Shown here one piece after another: positions 8,780 to 17,487 of a DNA stretch of 64,000 bases (positions are counted from its first letter, which is position 1; every line of letters begins with the position of its first letter). The notes under the pieces are model-generated. The model was given only the letters and a program-made list of their open reading frames with translations, was not told where the DNA came from and searched no databases. The DNA is from Nonomuraea sp. NEAU-A123. Its GTDB lineage: Bacteria; Actinomycetota; Actinomycetes; Streptosporangiales; Streptosporangiaceae. The DNA lies in the NCBI RefSeq assembly GCF_018603905.1, contig NZ_JAHFZZ010000016.1, positions 186,001-250,000 of the forward strand, read 5' to 3'. Position numbers and translations under genes: made by a program.

Positions 8780-9367
8780 CTACTTTCCGGTAGGGGGCGC
8801 GCTGCCAGGCGAGCCCGTGCCGTCAGGTTCGCCGGCCATGTCCGCGAGCTCCGCCAGCAGGCGGTCGTGCCAGGTGACCTCCATCTCGAGCCGCATCAGG
8901 GTGTGGTCGAAGGCGATGGCTTCCAGCCTGGTGAGATAGGGCTTGGCCTCGATGCGCAGGTTGCGCCAGAAGTTGAGCTGCCCGGCGTACGAGTCGCGCC
9001 GCTGCTGGGCGGCCGTCCGCAACTCATCGGGGCCGATCTCGCTGACGTGCAGGAGCACCAACTGGATCGGATCCGGCCGGAGCCCGGTGTCGGCCAGGAC
9101 CGACCTGATCACCGAGACCAGCTCGGTCCGGCCCTTGTCGGTGATCCCGTACACCGTTCGGGCGGGGAGGTTGCCTTCCTGCTCGGTGCGGACCACTTCG
9201 ACGACGCCCTCGTCCGCCATCCGGCGCAGCGCGCCGTACAGCGATCCGGGCTTGATGTCCGCCCACAGCTCGACCCGGTCGAGTTGCGCTGCGGTTCGGA
9301 TCTTGTGCCCGTGCATGGGGCCGCCGTCGGCCAGGGCGCCGAGAATGAAGAGGCGGGTTGCTCGCAT
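8780..9367 (-). CDS. PadR-family transcriptional regulator (class I, with C-terminal helical domain)
   Basis: 195 aa from an ATG at 9367. Residues 1-80 form the PadR winged helix: FILGALADGGPMHGHKIR, then DIKPGSLYGALRRMADEGVV. Residues 95-180 form the helical dimer arm of Vir_act_alpha_C type. It leads an operon with the FAD monooxygenase, so it most likely represses that enzyme until an aromatic compound is bound. The stretch just upstream holds repeated ATGAGTA words. Confidence 0.88.
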   Translation of the reverse strand: MRATRLFILGALADGGPMHGHKIRTAAQLDRVELWADIKPGSLYGALRRMADEGVVEVVRTEQEGNLPARTVYGITDKGRTELVSVIRSVLADTGLRPDPIQLVLLHVSEIGPDELRTAAQQRRDSYAGQLNFWRNLRIEAKPYLTRLEAIAFDHTLMRLEMEVTWHDRLLAELADMAGEPDGTGSPGSAPPTGK

Positions 9368-9390
9368 ATGAGTACTAAAACATGAGTAGT
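9368..9390. promoter_or_regulatory. Probable PadR operator between divergent PadR genes
   Basis: Two direct repeats, ATGAGTACT and ATGAGTAGT, 14 bases apart, abut the start of the PadR gene. Position and repetition suggest an autoregulatory site, but the dyad is weak. Confidence 0.35.
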
Positions 9391-9453
9391 CGCGAGTGCA
9401 CAAGCATGGCGGCTGTCCGCGATTCGAGATCTTTCCCATATGCCGACTATCGG

Positions 9454-9459
9454 TATATA
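9454..9459 (+). promoter_or_regulatory. -10-like box giving a near-leaderless start
   Basis: TATATA lies nine bases before the GTG at 9468 of the second PadR gene and no purine-rich ribosome site is present. This spacing fits a leaderless or nearly leaderless transcript. Confidence 0.4.
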
Positions 9460-9467
9460 AAGATCCT

Positions 9468-9809
9468 GTGTCTAAGTTACGGTCCTTGCAGGAGCCTTCG
9501 TTCCTCATCCTGACCGCGCTGGCCGCCGAGCCTCAGCACGGTTACGGCATCATCACCGACATTGAGCGCATCTCCGAGGGCGAGGTCCGGTTGCGGGCCG
9601 GGACCCTGTACGCCGCCCTGGACCGGCTCCAGTCCGAGGGGCTGATCGGGGAGGACCGGGAGGAGATCGTCGGCGGCCGGTTGCGGCGCTACTACCGGCT
9701 CACCGACGAGGGCAGCGCCCGTCTGGCCGCCGAGGTCGAACGACTGCGGCGCAACACCCGGACCGCCGCCGCCCGGCTGCGCACGCGCCCGGCCGGAGGT
9801 GTCGCGTGA
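9468..9809 (+). CDS. PadR-family transcriptional regulator (short, class II)
   Basis: 113 aa from a GTG at 9468 (SKLRSLQEPSFLILTAL); an earlier in-frame ATG at 9396 would add residues unlike the family. HTH region: AEPQHGYGIITDIERIS, wing: RLRAGTLYAALDRLQSEGLI and GGRLRRYYRLTDEG. There is no C-terminal dimer domain beyond one helix, as in class II PadR proteins. Its last four bases overlap the GTG of the following broken gene, the usual arrangement of PadR with a membrane partner. Confidence 0.85.
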   Translation: MSKLRSLQEPSFLILTALAAEPQHGYGIITDIERISEGEVRLRAGTLYAALDRLQSEGLIGEDREEIVGGRLRRYYRLTDEGSARLAAEVERLRRNTRTAAARLRTRPAGGVA

Positions 9810-10232
9810 GCGACCTCGAACAGCGCTACCGCCGCCTTCTCCGACGTCCTGCAGAACCAAGCCCATATCCAGGCCGGTCGGGTGAGCATCAGCGGCACCC
9901 TCACCAAAGCGACGATCGACAAATACGCCCCGAGTGGCGTGAAGATCGGCGGCAACGGGGACCGGCTCACGGCCTCGGGAGAGGTGACGATCGGGGCGAA
10001 CAAGGTGAAGTTCAACGCCGAAGTGCGGGTCGAGGTCGCTGACGGGAAGATCAAGATCCAGGCCGACAAGATCCAGGGCGTACCCATACCGGACCAGGTC
10101 GCACAGCTGATCTCCTACCCGATCCCGTTCAAGGGGGATCTGCCCTCCGATGTGAAGCTGACCAGGGTCAGAAGCGTGCCGGAAGGACTGGAGTTCTCCG
10201 CCGAAGCGTTTGACGTGCCGATTCGTGGATGA
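9806..10232 (+). pseudogene. Hybrid remnant: PadR-partner N-terminus joined to a DUF2993 (LmeA-like) C-terminus
   Basis: The GTG at 9806 starts MSDLEQRYRRLL, the usual opening of the membrane protein encoded after class II PadR genes. Near 9840 the similarity switches to another frame, which runs FSDVLQNQAHIQAGRVSI and on to the stop at 10232. That frame has the repeating beta pattern of DUF2993 lipid-binding proteins (DRLTASGEVTIGANKV, then VPIPDQVAQLISYPIPF, PEGLEFSAEAFDVPI) but lacks the signal peptide and N-terminal half. A GTG at 9882 could start a short product, but I read this as a deletion joint of two genes. Confidence 0.6.
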
Positions 10233-10313
10233 GGTTGAACCACTCCGTACTCTGTCGGATCCAGCCGGTAAGGTCCTCGCGTCCGGAACGGAACGTCATC
10301 GGAGAAGTGAGCA

Positions 10314-11240
10314 ATGGCCCGTCATACTCCGTCTCGGCCGGTAGCTGTGGAGGCACTCTTTCCCGAGCTGAAGCCGCTCGGCAGAAACGCGCTCCGGCTG
10401 CATCCGCGGACGGGAATCCCGTCGTACGAGGACAGCTCCGTCGGGGGGCCGCTGAGGTGGCCGGCCGATGAACCCTGGCCGTTGTGCGCCGAGGAACACT
10501 ACAACGACGACGGCCTGGAGGACGCCACCCGCCACGAGGCCGTGGTGCCCATGGTGCCGGTCGTACAGCTCTACGCGGCGGACGCGCCTGGTGTGCCGTT
10601 CCCGCAGGGAAGCGATCTGCTCCAAGTGTTATGGTGCCCGTTCAACCACGGGGATGAGCCCTACGAGCGCTGCCCCTTGCCGCAGGTGCACTGGAGGAGT
10701 GCGGCAGATGTCCGCCATGTGCTCCTCACGCCTCCGGCACCCGCCGACACTCCCGAGGGTCACGTTCCCCTCCCCTGCGTGGTGCACCCAGAGCAGGTGA
10801 CGGAATACCCCGACTGGGACGACATACCGCAGGAACTACGCAACGAGATCGACCACCGGTTGCGCCGGTCCGAGGAGAGCACCGGGTGGGATTACTTCTA
10901 CCACCTGAGCACAGCCCCCGGAACCAAAGTCGGTGGTCATCCGCGCGGCTGGAACGGCTCGACGACCTCGTTCAGCTGCGAGAGGTGCGGACAGCCCATC
11001 CACCATCTTCTGACCGTGGCCTATGAGGAGTTCGATGGGAAGTCCTGGCAGACCTGGCTCCCGGTGGAGGACCGGCCCGACGACGACAGCGGGCCGGAGA
11101 TCTACCTTTCGGAGTCCGAACGGGCCGAGGCCGCGAAGAACCCGCCCGGCCTGATGGTGTCGGGCGGAGGCAGTGTGTACCTCTTCGAGTGTCGTTCCTG
11201 CCCCGATCGCCCCGTCGAGCACCTCTTCTATCTCAACTGA
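10314..11240 (+). CDS. DUF1963 (YwqG-like) protein
   Basis: 308 aa. The frame begins ATGGCCCGTCATACT after a short GTGAGCA purine stretch. Hallmarks of the DUF1963 fold are present: GGPLRWPADEPWPLC near residue 45, and KVGGHPRGW near residue 205, the family's central motif. A Cys pair (CERCG near 222, CRSCP near 295) may bind zinc. Cytosolic, function unknown; members often occur in polymorphic-toxin or immunity settings, but I see no toxin here. Confidence 0.78.
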   Translation: MARHTPSRPVAVEALFPELKPLGRNALRLHPRTGIPSYEDSSVGGPLRWPADEPWPLCAEEHYNDDGLEDATRHEAVVPMVPVVQLYAADAPGVPFPQGSDLLQVLWCPFNHGDEPYERCPLPQVHWRSAADVRHVLLTPPAPADTPEGHVPLPCVVHPEQVTEYPDWDDIPQELRNEIDHRLRRSEESTGWDYFYHLSTAPGTKVGGHPRGWNGSTTSFSCERCGQPIHHLLTVAYEEFDGKSWQTWLPVEDRPDDDSGPEIYLSESERAEAAKNPPGLMVSGGGSVYLFECRSCPDRPVEHLFYLN

Positions 11241-11329
11241 GCAAGACGAACGGGATTCCACCTTCCAGAAATGCCTCCAGGATTCCGGACATGGACGTAG
11301 ATGACCGATGATCCAGTTAAGGAGACCGG

Positions 11330-11872
11330 ATGGGAGTCGATCCCCATAGCCGGTTCGTGGAGATCTACGAATCTGCCTACGAGCCCATACTCGGCTATGT
11401 CCTACGCCGCTGCCCGCACCCGGAGGACGCCGCCGACGTGGTGGCCGAGACGTTCACCACGGCGTGGCGGCGCATCGAGGAGTTGCCCGAGGGCGACGAG
11501 GCAAGGTTGTGGCTGTACGGCGTGGCGCGCCGGGTGCTCGCCAACCACCGGCGCGGCGAGCGGCGCCACGAGCAGCGTACGGCGGCCCTGCGCGAGCGGC
11601 TCGCCGCCTTCCCCGCGCTGGCCCGCCCGCCGGAGGACGAGATCTCGCAGATGGGACGGGTCTTCCGCGACCTGACCGACGACGACAGGGAGTTACTCTC
11701 CCTGGTCGCCTGGGAGAGGCTCGATCATGGGCAGATCGCCCGCATGCTCGGCGTCTCCCGCAACGCAGTGCGGATCAGGCTGTATCGCGCCCGCAAGCGT
11801 TTCGCTCGGGGGCTGGCGAAAGCCGGGATCGACCATCCTCGTGCCGTCGCTCTGGAAGGGAGCTCACTGTGA
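11330..11872 (+). CDS. ECF-type RNA polymerase sigma factor
   Basis: 180 aa from an ATG with AAGGAG at the ideal distance. Region 2: FVEIYESAYEPILGYVLRR, then PEDAADVVAETFTTAWRR (the -10 recognition helix). Region 4: LSLVAWERLDHGQIARMLGV then SRNAVRIRLYRARKRFARGL (-35 recognition). Both regions are complete and no SnoaL extension exists. Its TGA overlaps the GTG of the CU044_5270 gene, a conserved pair in Streptosporangiales in which the partner is a membrane protein that may modulate the sigma factor. Confidence 0.92.
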   Translation: MGVDPHSRFVEIYESAYEPILGYVLRRCPHPEDAADVVAETFTTAWRRIEELPEGDEARLWLYGVARRVLANHRRGERRHEQRTAALRERLAAFPALARPPEDEISQMGRVFRDLTDDDRELLSLVAWERLDHGQIARMLGVSRNAVRIRLYRARKRFARGLAKAGIDHPRAVALEGSSL

Positions 11873-13029
11873 ACCTCACCGATCTCGCCCGCGTGCGCGA
11901 CAAGGACCTGGCCGGAGAGGCGTCCGTACCGGAGGCGCGGACGCTCATGCACGCGATCATGTCCGAGGAACGGGAACCGGTGGCCGCGGCGCGGCCGCGC
12001 CCGAAGGTACGGCGGCGGCTCGTGGTGAGCTTCGCCGCCGGGCTGAGCCTTGCCACGGCCGCCGCGGTAGCGGTCATCTCCCCCGCGATGCGGTCTGACA
12101 GCACGATCTCCGTCGCACCGTCGGTGTCCGCGACGGCCGAACCGACTGCCCGGCAGATCCTGCTCGCTGCTGCCGTCGCCATGGAGAAGGCCCCTGCGAG
12201 CGGCGACTACTGGCGCACCGCGACCGTCAACCAGTGGATGTTGACCGACCCCACCCGCAGCTATGTGCTCGAGGGCAGGCGGTCCCTTGAGACGTGGCTG
12301 GCGAAGCGGCCGGACCTGCAGTACTGGCGCATCTGGCAGGATCTCGGCGTCAAGCCCGCGACCCCGCAGGACGAGGCGGCCTGGCGGGCCGCGGGGGCGC
12401 CCACCAGTTGGCGATACCCCAAGAACATGAAGACGGAGAATCTGTTCTCCGTCCCGTCCAAGCCGCTGGAGGCGGCGGCAGGTGAGCGAACCGCCGAACG
12501 GCTTTACGGCAAGTGGAAGGGTTCGGCCGGGGACATGGCGGGGGACTCGATGACCTGGAAGGAGGTGCGCGCGATCCCGAGCGAGCCCGACAAGCTCCGG
12601 AACTACCTGGAAGAGCGCATCGGCCGGCTGGAGCTGGCCGGATCCGGGATGGACGTGGAGGAGGCGAGGGCGTCCATCCTTCTGCGAGATTGTGTGGGCA
12701 TCATCAGTGGCCTGCCGGCCTCGCCCGAGGTTCGTGCATCCGCATACCGGATTCTCGCGTCTCTGCCCGGCATACGGGCCGAGGGGGAGATGACAGACCC
12801 GCTGGGCCGGCGCGGGCAGACGCTCAGCTATCAGGAGGAAATAGAGCCGGGCCTGTTCGCCCAGGTTCAGCTCGTGGTCGATCCCAGCACCGGCCTGCTT
12901 CTTGCCGAGGTGAGGACGAACACCACCAAGCTCGCGAACGGGCGGCAGGCGGAGCTGCGTCTCTCCACCTCGTACCAGGCGATCGGCTGGACCGACGAAC
13001 GCCCAGAACTGCCCGCGCACCGGAACTGA
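11869..13029 (+). CDS. CU044_5270-family membrane-anchored protein
   Basis: 386 aa from a GTG overlapping the sigma-factor stop by four bases. An N-terminal cytosolic segment of about 45 residues (TDLARVRDKDLAG) precedes one membrane helix at roughly residues 48-68 (RLVVSFAAGLSLATAAAVAV), and the rest is extracellular. Motifs such as GDYWRT and SYQEEIEPGLFAQ, followed by QLVVDPSTGLLLAE, are standard for this family. It probably acts as an anti-sigma or signal-sensing partner; no zinc-binding anti-sigma motif (HxxxCxxC) is visible, so that role is inferred only from coupling. Confidence 0.85.
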   Translation: MNLTDLARVRDKDLAGEASVPEARTLMHAIMSEEREPVAAARPRPKVRRRLVVSFAAGLSLATAAAVAVISPAMRSDSTISVAPSVSATAEPTARQILLAAAVAMEKAPASGDYWRTATVNQWMLTDPTRSYVLEGRRSLETWLAKRPDLQYWRIWQDLGVKPATPQDEAAWRAAGAPTSWRYPKNMKTENLFSVPSKPLEAAAGERTAERLYGKWKGSAGDMAGDSMTWKEVRAIPSEPDKLRNYLEERIGRLELAGSGMDVEEARASILLRDCVGIISGLPASPEVRASAYRILASLPGIRAEGEMTDPLGRRGQTLSYQEEIEPGLFAQVQLVVDPSTGLLLAEVRTNTTKLANGRQAELRLSTSYQAIGWTDERPELPAHRN

Positions 13030-13079
13030 GCCGCTCACCAATCCGGGCGCGAGAGCCGGCGGAGGGGCCCGCCTGCTTA

Positions 13080-13973
13080 GAGGTCATAACAGAATGAGAT
13101 GACCCGCATCCCTACGGTGATGATTGTCGTTGGGTGGGGTGTGAGGAAAGGTGAGCAGCTGCCGTGGATCGTCTCGGACAGCTTGTGGGAGCGGGTCGAG
13201 CCGTTGTTGCCGAAGGTGCAGCGGCGAACGCACCATCCGGGGCGCAAGCGGCTGGACGACCGTAAGGCGTTGTGCGGGATCTTGTTCGTGCTCTACACCG
13301 CGATCCCGTGGGAGTTCCTGCCGCAGGAGCTGGGCTTCGGTTCTGGCATGACGTGCTGGCGGCGGTTGCGGGATTGGCATCAGGCCGGTGTCTGGGACAG
13401 GCTGCACCGGCTGCTGCTGGCCGAACTGCACGCCGCCGGCCAGCTGGATTGGTCCAAGGCGGTGATCGACAGCTCGCACGTGCGGGCGCTCAAGGGCGGC
13501 CCAAAACCGGGCCGAGCCCGGTCGACCGCGCCAAGCCGGGCTCGAAGCACCACGTCATCGCCGAAGGCAACGGCATCCCGCTCGCCTTATCCCTGACCGG
13601 CGGCAACCGCAACGACGTCACCCAACTTCTGCCGCTGATCAAGGCGATCCCGCCGGTCCGGGGCCGAGTAGGGCGGCCCCGTAAGCGTCCTGCCTGCTTA
13701 TACGCCGACCGCGGCTACGACCATGACGTCTACCGCCGCCGGGTCTGGCGCGTCGGCATTCGTCCGCACATCGCGCGGCGCGGTACCCCGCACGGCTCCG
13801 GCCTGGGCGTTCATCGCTGGGTCATCGAACGCACGATAGCGCTCTTGCACTGGTTCCGCCGCCTGCGCATCCGATGGGAAATCCGCGACGACATCCACGA
13901 AGCATTCATGACCCTCGCCGCCGCGATCATCTGCTGGCGACGCCTCGTCCGATAAGTCCTTTGTTAGGACCTC
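13080..13973 (+). mobile_element. IS5-family insertion sequence (IS427-like), 894 bp
   Basis: The terminal inverted repeats are GAGGTCATAACA at the left end (13080-13091) and TGTTAGGACCTC at the right end (13962-13973); reversed, the right end matches the left at 11 of 12 bases. The flanking triplets TTA (13077-13079 and 13974-13976) form a 3-bp target duplication. Size, ends and a two-frame DDE transposase with a slippery heptamer all fit IS5/IS427 elements. Both ends and both frames look intact, so the element may be active. Confidence 0.85.
13099..13955 (+). CDS. IS5-family transposase, made by programmed -1 frameshift
   Basis: Frame one (13099-13596) encodes the DUF4096/HTH half: WERVEPLLPKVQRRTHHPGR, CGILFVLYTAIPWEFLPQEL, and the first catalytic Asp in KAVIDSSHVRALKGG. 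Frame two (ending at 13955) encodes the rest: KHHVIAEGNGIPLALSLTGG, ADRGYDHDVYRR with the second Asp, and GVHRWVIERTIALLHWFRRL with the catalytic Glu. The frames meet at 13500-13506, CCCAAAA, a canonical X XXY YYZ slippery site read as CCA AAA before and CCC AAA after slippage. The joined protein is the full length expected. Confidence 0.85.
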
Positions 13974-13976
13974 TTA

Positions 13977-14376
13977 GTGATCACCCGCCGCCGACGCTTG
14001 CGGGGGCCGGCGGCGGCTCGACCAATTAGCGAAACACCAGGCCATGGCCATATCCGCCAGACTTTTCCCGAGTACTATGTCGACCCCGAATCCTGCGAGG
14101 CCGGGAAAGATTCCGTTGCCGCGTTGAATCCCTGTCCCAGGTTCCTGACCTGCCAATTTGATTGTCCTAATATCTCTGGACAATGCTTGGATGACTGGAC
14201 GTGGCAGATCGCTTGCCATTGTCGGGCATTGACGGTCAGAGTAGCGCCGTTCCCAGCGCCGGTGTTCGGCATCGGCGCCATCGACAGGCGTACAGATATT
14301 CGCTGAATCGCCGTACACGGTCGATCGGGGACTCCCGAGTCGGAAAGTGCAGAGGATTTCTTTGAAAGGAGATCCG
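13977..14376. other. Non-coding stretch between IS and secreted protein gene
   Basis: About 400 bases with lower GC than the surroundings. Open frames on both strands have no protein-like signature. The last 30 bases supply the promoter end and the AAAGGAG ribosome site for the gene at 14377. I see nothing else. Confidence 0.5.
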
Positions 14377-14901
14377 ATGATCGGACGAAAAGGGATTACC
14401 GGAGCGGCTCTCGTCGTCGGGCTGATGGCGACCACGCTTATGGCGGGGTCGTCCGCGTCGGCGCAGGCAGGCCTGGGCGTCACCGCCGTCTCGGACGGCT
14501 CGGCCGTCCTGGCGCCGGGCTGGTCGGCGAAGTCCTACCTGGGAATCAGCTACCACGACCGCTGCAAGGGCTGGCAGCGGATAAAGACCCCGTACAGGAC
14601 CGGCGCCTACATCACCACCAGCAGGCAGGTCCACTGCGAGAAGGGCGAGTGGGGCCGCCGGGCCGTGGTCAAGACGACCCTCCAGCAGTATCGCGGGCTC
14701 GGTTTCTGGCGGACGAAGGCCACCTCGGAGGTGAAGAAGGGAAGGGAGGCGTTCACCGTGACGACGACCCCTTCGTGGAAGTGCTCCGGCGGTAGCCAGC
14801 TCTACCGCAACCAGACGAAGGTGCATCTCTACTCCGTCCTGCGTGGCAGCGAAGTGGCCACCCTGTACAAGCGGACGCAGGAGCGCCGGATCAAGTGTTG
14901 A
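14377..14901 (+). CDS. Small secreted protein, 174 aa
   Basis: Starts at an ATG six bases after AAAGGAG. Residues 1-30 are a Sec signal peptide (GRKGITGAALVVGLMATTLM, then AGSSASAQA as the likely cleavage region). The mature part is basic, rich in Lys, Trp and Tyr, with four Cys (CKGW, HCEK, KCSGG and the final C) that could form two disulfides. I do not recognise the family. A strong terminator follows. Confidence 0.75.
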   Translation: MIGRKGITGAALVVGLMATTLMAGSSASAQAGLGVTAVSDGSAVLAPGWSAKSYLGISYHDRCKGWQRIKTPYRTGAYITTSRQVHCEKGEWGRRAVVKTTLQQYRGLGFWRTKATSEVKKGREAFTVTTTPSWKCSGGSQLYRNQTKVHLYSVLRGSEVATLYKRTQERRIKC

Positions 14902-14940
14902 TCCCGGGCTGGGACGGGGACGTAGCTCGGCCGGACTTCG

Positions 14941-14976
14941 GCCCTTGGCGCTCGCGAGAGCGCCAAGGGCGTTTTC
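14941..14976 (+). terminator. Rho-independent terminator after the secreted protein gene
   Basis: A perfect 13-bp stem, GCCCTTGGCGCTC paired with GAGCGCCAAGGGC around a gcga loop, followed by GTTTTCC. One of the clearest terminators in the window. Confidence 0.85.
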
Positions 14977-15009
14977 CTCCGAAGTTTCTTCCGAAGGAGT
15001 GAGCGGCGG

Positions 15010-15525
15010 ATGGGATCGCGTGAGAGAAGGCATGTCCCGGCGTGGCGCGTGATCGTCGGCGGGGTCGTGCCGGCCCTGGCCTTGGTGCTGTGGGCGACGG
15101 TCTCGGTGGCGGAGGAGCAACCGTACGAGGACGTAAAAAAGCAGTACATCGCCGCCGTGGACGCGGTGTGTGAAGCAGCGTCCCGGCAGTCGGATCTCCG
15201 CGAGGAGCCGCCCGCGAACCTGCGCGAGGAGGTGGACGAACTCCGCCGCGCATCGGAGTCGATGACCGGCACCATCGCCGCGATAGAAGCGATCGCGCCG
15301 CCCGGTGGTGACGTCCCGCGCGTGCGGACAAGGTTCTACGTGCCCGCCAGGGCGCTGGCCACGAGCCTGCGCGAACTCAGCGGAAGCGCGGAGGCGGCAA
15401 TGCGCGCAGGCAGGGAGGGCGAGGCGAAGAAGGCGGTGGAACAGTCCTTGGAACCGGACGAGAACGAGAAGGCGCTGCGATCCTTCGCGGCGGAGTACGG
15501 CTTCCGGGCATGCGCGGGTGAATGA
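15010..15525 (+). CDS. Membrane-anchored or secreted helical protein, 171 aa
   Basis: ATG preceded by GAAGGAGTGAGCGGCGG. One hydrophobic segment at residues 12-32 (WRVIVGGVVPALALVLWATV) follows a basic start, so it is a signal anchor or uncleaved signal peptide. The outer part is mostly alpha-helical with charged repeats (LREEVDELRRASESM), and two Cys (VCEAA near 58 and the final AC). Similar small proteins are common in actinomycetes; function unknown. Confidence 0.7.
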   Translation: MGSRERRHVPAWRVIVGGVVPALALVLWATVSVAEEQPYEDVKKQYIAAVDAVCEAASRQSDLREEPPANLREEVDELRRASESMTGTIAAIEAIAPPGGDVPRVRTRFYVPARALATSLRELSGSAEAAMRAGREGEAKKAVEQSLEPDENEKALRSFAAEYGFRACAGE

Positions 15526-15596
15526 CCAAGGCACCTGAGTAAACCTCAGAATTCCGGACTTATTCGGACAATCCAGGTAATCTCATTTGCTCTCAG

Positions 15597-16619
15597 GTGG
15601 CACAGGTCATGCCGGGCTCGTCGGCACGGCCGGATGACGGCTGCCGGACAGGGCAGGTGAAGATGCCGGAATTACCGGGGACATCAGGCTCGCAGGGGGA
15701 CGAGCCTGGCCCGCAGTGGACGGTCAGCGGAGCGCGGCCCGGACGAAAGCCGGTCCGGCCGGAACCGGCCGCGGGCCCGGTGGCGGCCCTCGCGTACCGG
15801 CTGTGGGAGCTCAAGGCGGAGGCGGGCGACCCGTCCTTCGCGGAGATGTCGACCCGTATGGGCGCGGCGGCCTCGAAGTCCTCGCTGGCGGCCGCCGCCC
15901 GAGGGCTGGTGCTGCCGACCTGGGAGACGACGTGGGAGTTCGTCCGGGTCCTCGCCGTCGACCGGCTGAGTCAGGACCCCGAGGAGGCCAGGCGCGAGTG
16001 GCGAACCCACTGGGAGCGGGCCGCGAGCGCCGCCGTATTTAGCGAGACCGCCGAGGTCCATGCGGACCCCATTCTCGACGAGACCCGCACCGGGCACATC
16101 GCGACAGGCGTCCGTATGGCGGAGCGCCCCGAACGCCGAGCCCGGCGCCTCTTTGCCAGGAGGGCGGCCATGATCGCGGCGGTCGTGACCGCCGCCGGTG
16201 CCGCCCTCTTCACCTGGCTCGCCCCGCTCTCCGGAAAGAACGAGCCCACCGCGCAGGCCACCCCGGCTCGGTCCGCCACCCCCTACGACGATTCCGCCTT
16301 CGAGCAGGACATCACCCATCCGGACGGCACGGTGGTGAAGAAGGGGACGGAGTTCACGAAGATCTGGCGGATCAGGAACACCGGAACCATCCCGTGGCGG
16401 GGACGCTATCTCACCCGGCTGAACGACACCCCGTGCCGCGCCCCCAAACGGGTCGAGATCCGCGCGGTCCAGCCGGGCGAGCCGGTCGACATCGCGGTAC
16501 GTGTCCGCGCATCGGACTCCCCCGGCAGATGCAAGATCTACTGGAAGATGACCGACGGGACCGGGACCCAACTACTGTCCACCAAGAGGCCGATCTTCCT
16601 GGACGTGGTCGTCGGCTGA
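15597..16619 (+). CDS. Membrane protein with cytosolic helical domain and external NBR1-Ig-like domain
   Basis: 340 aa from a GTG at 15597; ATGs at 15609 and 15663 are possible starts, the last with a modest purine stretch. Residues 60-120 resemble the HTH-like N-terminus of actinobacterial XRE-type proteins (ALAYRLWELKAEAG, SLAAAARGLVLPTWETTWEF). A membrane helix spans about 190-211. Residues 235-338 form an NBR1-type Ig domain: DGTVVKKGTEFTKIWRIRNT, GTIPWRGRYLTRL, VDIAVRVRASDSPG. In eukaryotes this domain binds autophagy cargo receptors; in bacteria it is an extracellular beta-sandwich of unknown role. Confidence 0.78.
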   Translation: MAQVMPGSSARPDDGCRTGQVKMPELPGTSGSQGDEPGPQWTVSGARPGRKPVRPEPAAGPVAALAYRLWELKAEAGDPSFAEMSTRMGAAASKSSLAAAARGLVLPTWETTWEFVRVLAVDRLSQDPEEARREWRTHWERAASAAVFSETAEVHADPILDETRTGHIATGVRMAERPERRARRLFARRAAMIAAVVTAAGAALFTWLAPLSGKNEPTAQATPARSATPYDDSAFEQDITHPDGTVVKKGTEFTKIWRIRNTGTIPWRGRYLTRLNDTPCRAPKRVEIRAVQPGEPVDIAVRVRASDSPGRCKIYWKMTDGTGTQLLSTKRPIFLDVVVG

Positions 16620-16770
16620 TCAGCTCTCCGAGCACGTCTTGGCCGGGTCGAAGGACCGGCAGCCGCAGGGGAAATGGCCAGCCTTGGTCAGCGTGGCATA
16701 GATGCCGCCCTGAACCTTGCGCTCGGTCGCGATAGGAGTGCCCTCACCAGGTCGCGTGAGTAGATCGCCT
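16620..16770 (-). pseudogene. Orphan C-terminal gene fragment
   Basis: Minus-strand reading ends GIYATLTKAGHFPCGCRSF plus DPAKTCSES before a TGA at 16620-16622. The upstream end is closed by an in-frame stop near 16770 and no start codon lies between, so this is a gene tail. The Cys-rich ending looks like real coding sequence but I do not recognise the family. Between 16771 and 17022 I see nothing else. Confidence 0.35.
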
Positions 16771-17022
16771 CATCGAGGCGGAGCAGCAGATCCCCGACAA
16801 AGCCAGTCCGGCTCCGGACCACGATCCCTGTAGAGAGGGGACGTCCGAGCACCGCGGCCGCCTCCTGGCCGACGCCCGTGGTGGTGATGCCGGTCAGCCC
16901 GCCGCGACGCCCGCATCCGAACACAAACCCGCATGCGGAGAGTGAATTATCAAATACACAACGTGTCTGATGCGACTACCGTTCCAGACGACGGATCACC
17001 CACCATCCATGGAGACCCCGCC

Positions 17023-17487
17023 GTGTGGACCAAACACGCCGCCGTCATCGCCACAGCAATAACCCTGGCCACCACACCAGCTAACTGCGGCAGCGGTAGC
17101 AGCACCACCCACCCCGCAGGCCGCCACGGCTGCGTCAACTCGTGGGGACAGCTCACCGTCGTCCGGGTCGGCACCGCCGAACCCCGTGTCCGAGCGAGCC
17201 TCCGCGTCAGGTGCGACCAGGAGGTGATCACCACGTTCATGGCCAGGATCGCCATCGACCACAAGGACGGTCGTTTCGCCGACTGGTACGAGGTCAACTA
17301 CGACTATTACAACGAACTGCCCGGACTCGCTTACTCCTACCCGTTGCTGTCGCGGCCGTGTCGGGATGGCTGGTACCGCGCCCGAGCGTCGATCTCCGGC
17401 ACATTTATCGACGGCAGCCCCTACAAGGTCACCGACGAGAGCAGCAGTACCAGCGTGGACTGCGACAACTCCGAGCCGCTCACATGA
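17023..17487 (+). CDS. Secreted hypothetical protein, 154 aa
   Basis: I chose the GTG at 17023 because GGAG stands nine bases upstream and the product then begins with a signal peptide (WTKHAAVIATAITLATTPA); an ATG at 16933 would bury it. The mature protein has the pattern of a beta-rich actinobacterial exoprotein, with paired Cys (HGCVNS, VRCDQ, RPCRDGWYRA, VDCDN). It overlaps the minus-strand gene at 17480 by eight bases. Confidence 0.7.
   Translation: MWTKHAAVIATAITLATTPANCGSGSSTTHPAGRHGCVNSWGQLTVVRVGTAEPRVRASLRVRCDQEVITTFMARIAIDHKDGRFADWYEVNYDYYNELPGLAYSYPLLSRPCRDGWYRARASISGTFIDGSPYKVTDESSSTSVDCDNSEPLT

Noticed and set aside
13974-14483. Minus-strand 169-codon frame past the IS
   Set aside because: Antisense to the signal peptide of a clear secreted protein; low-GC noise.
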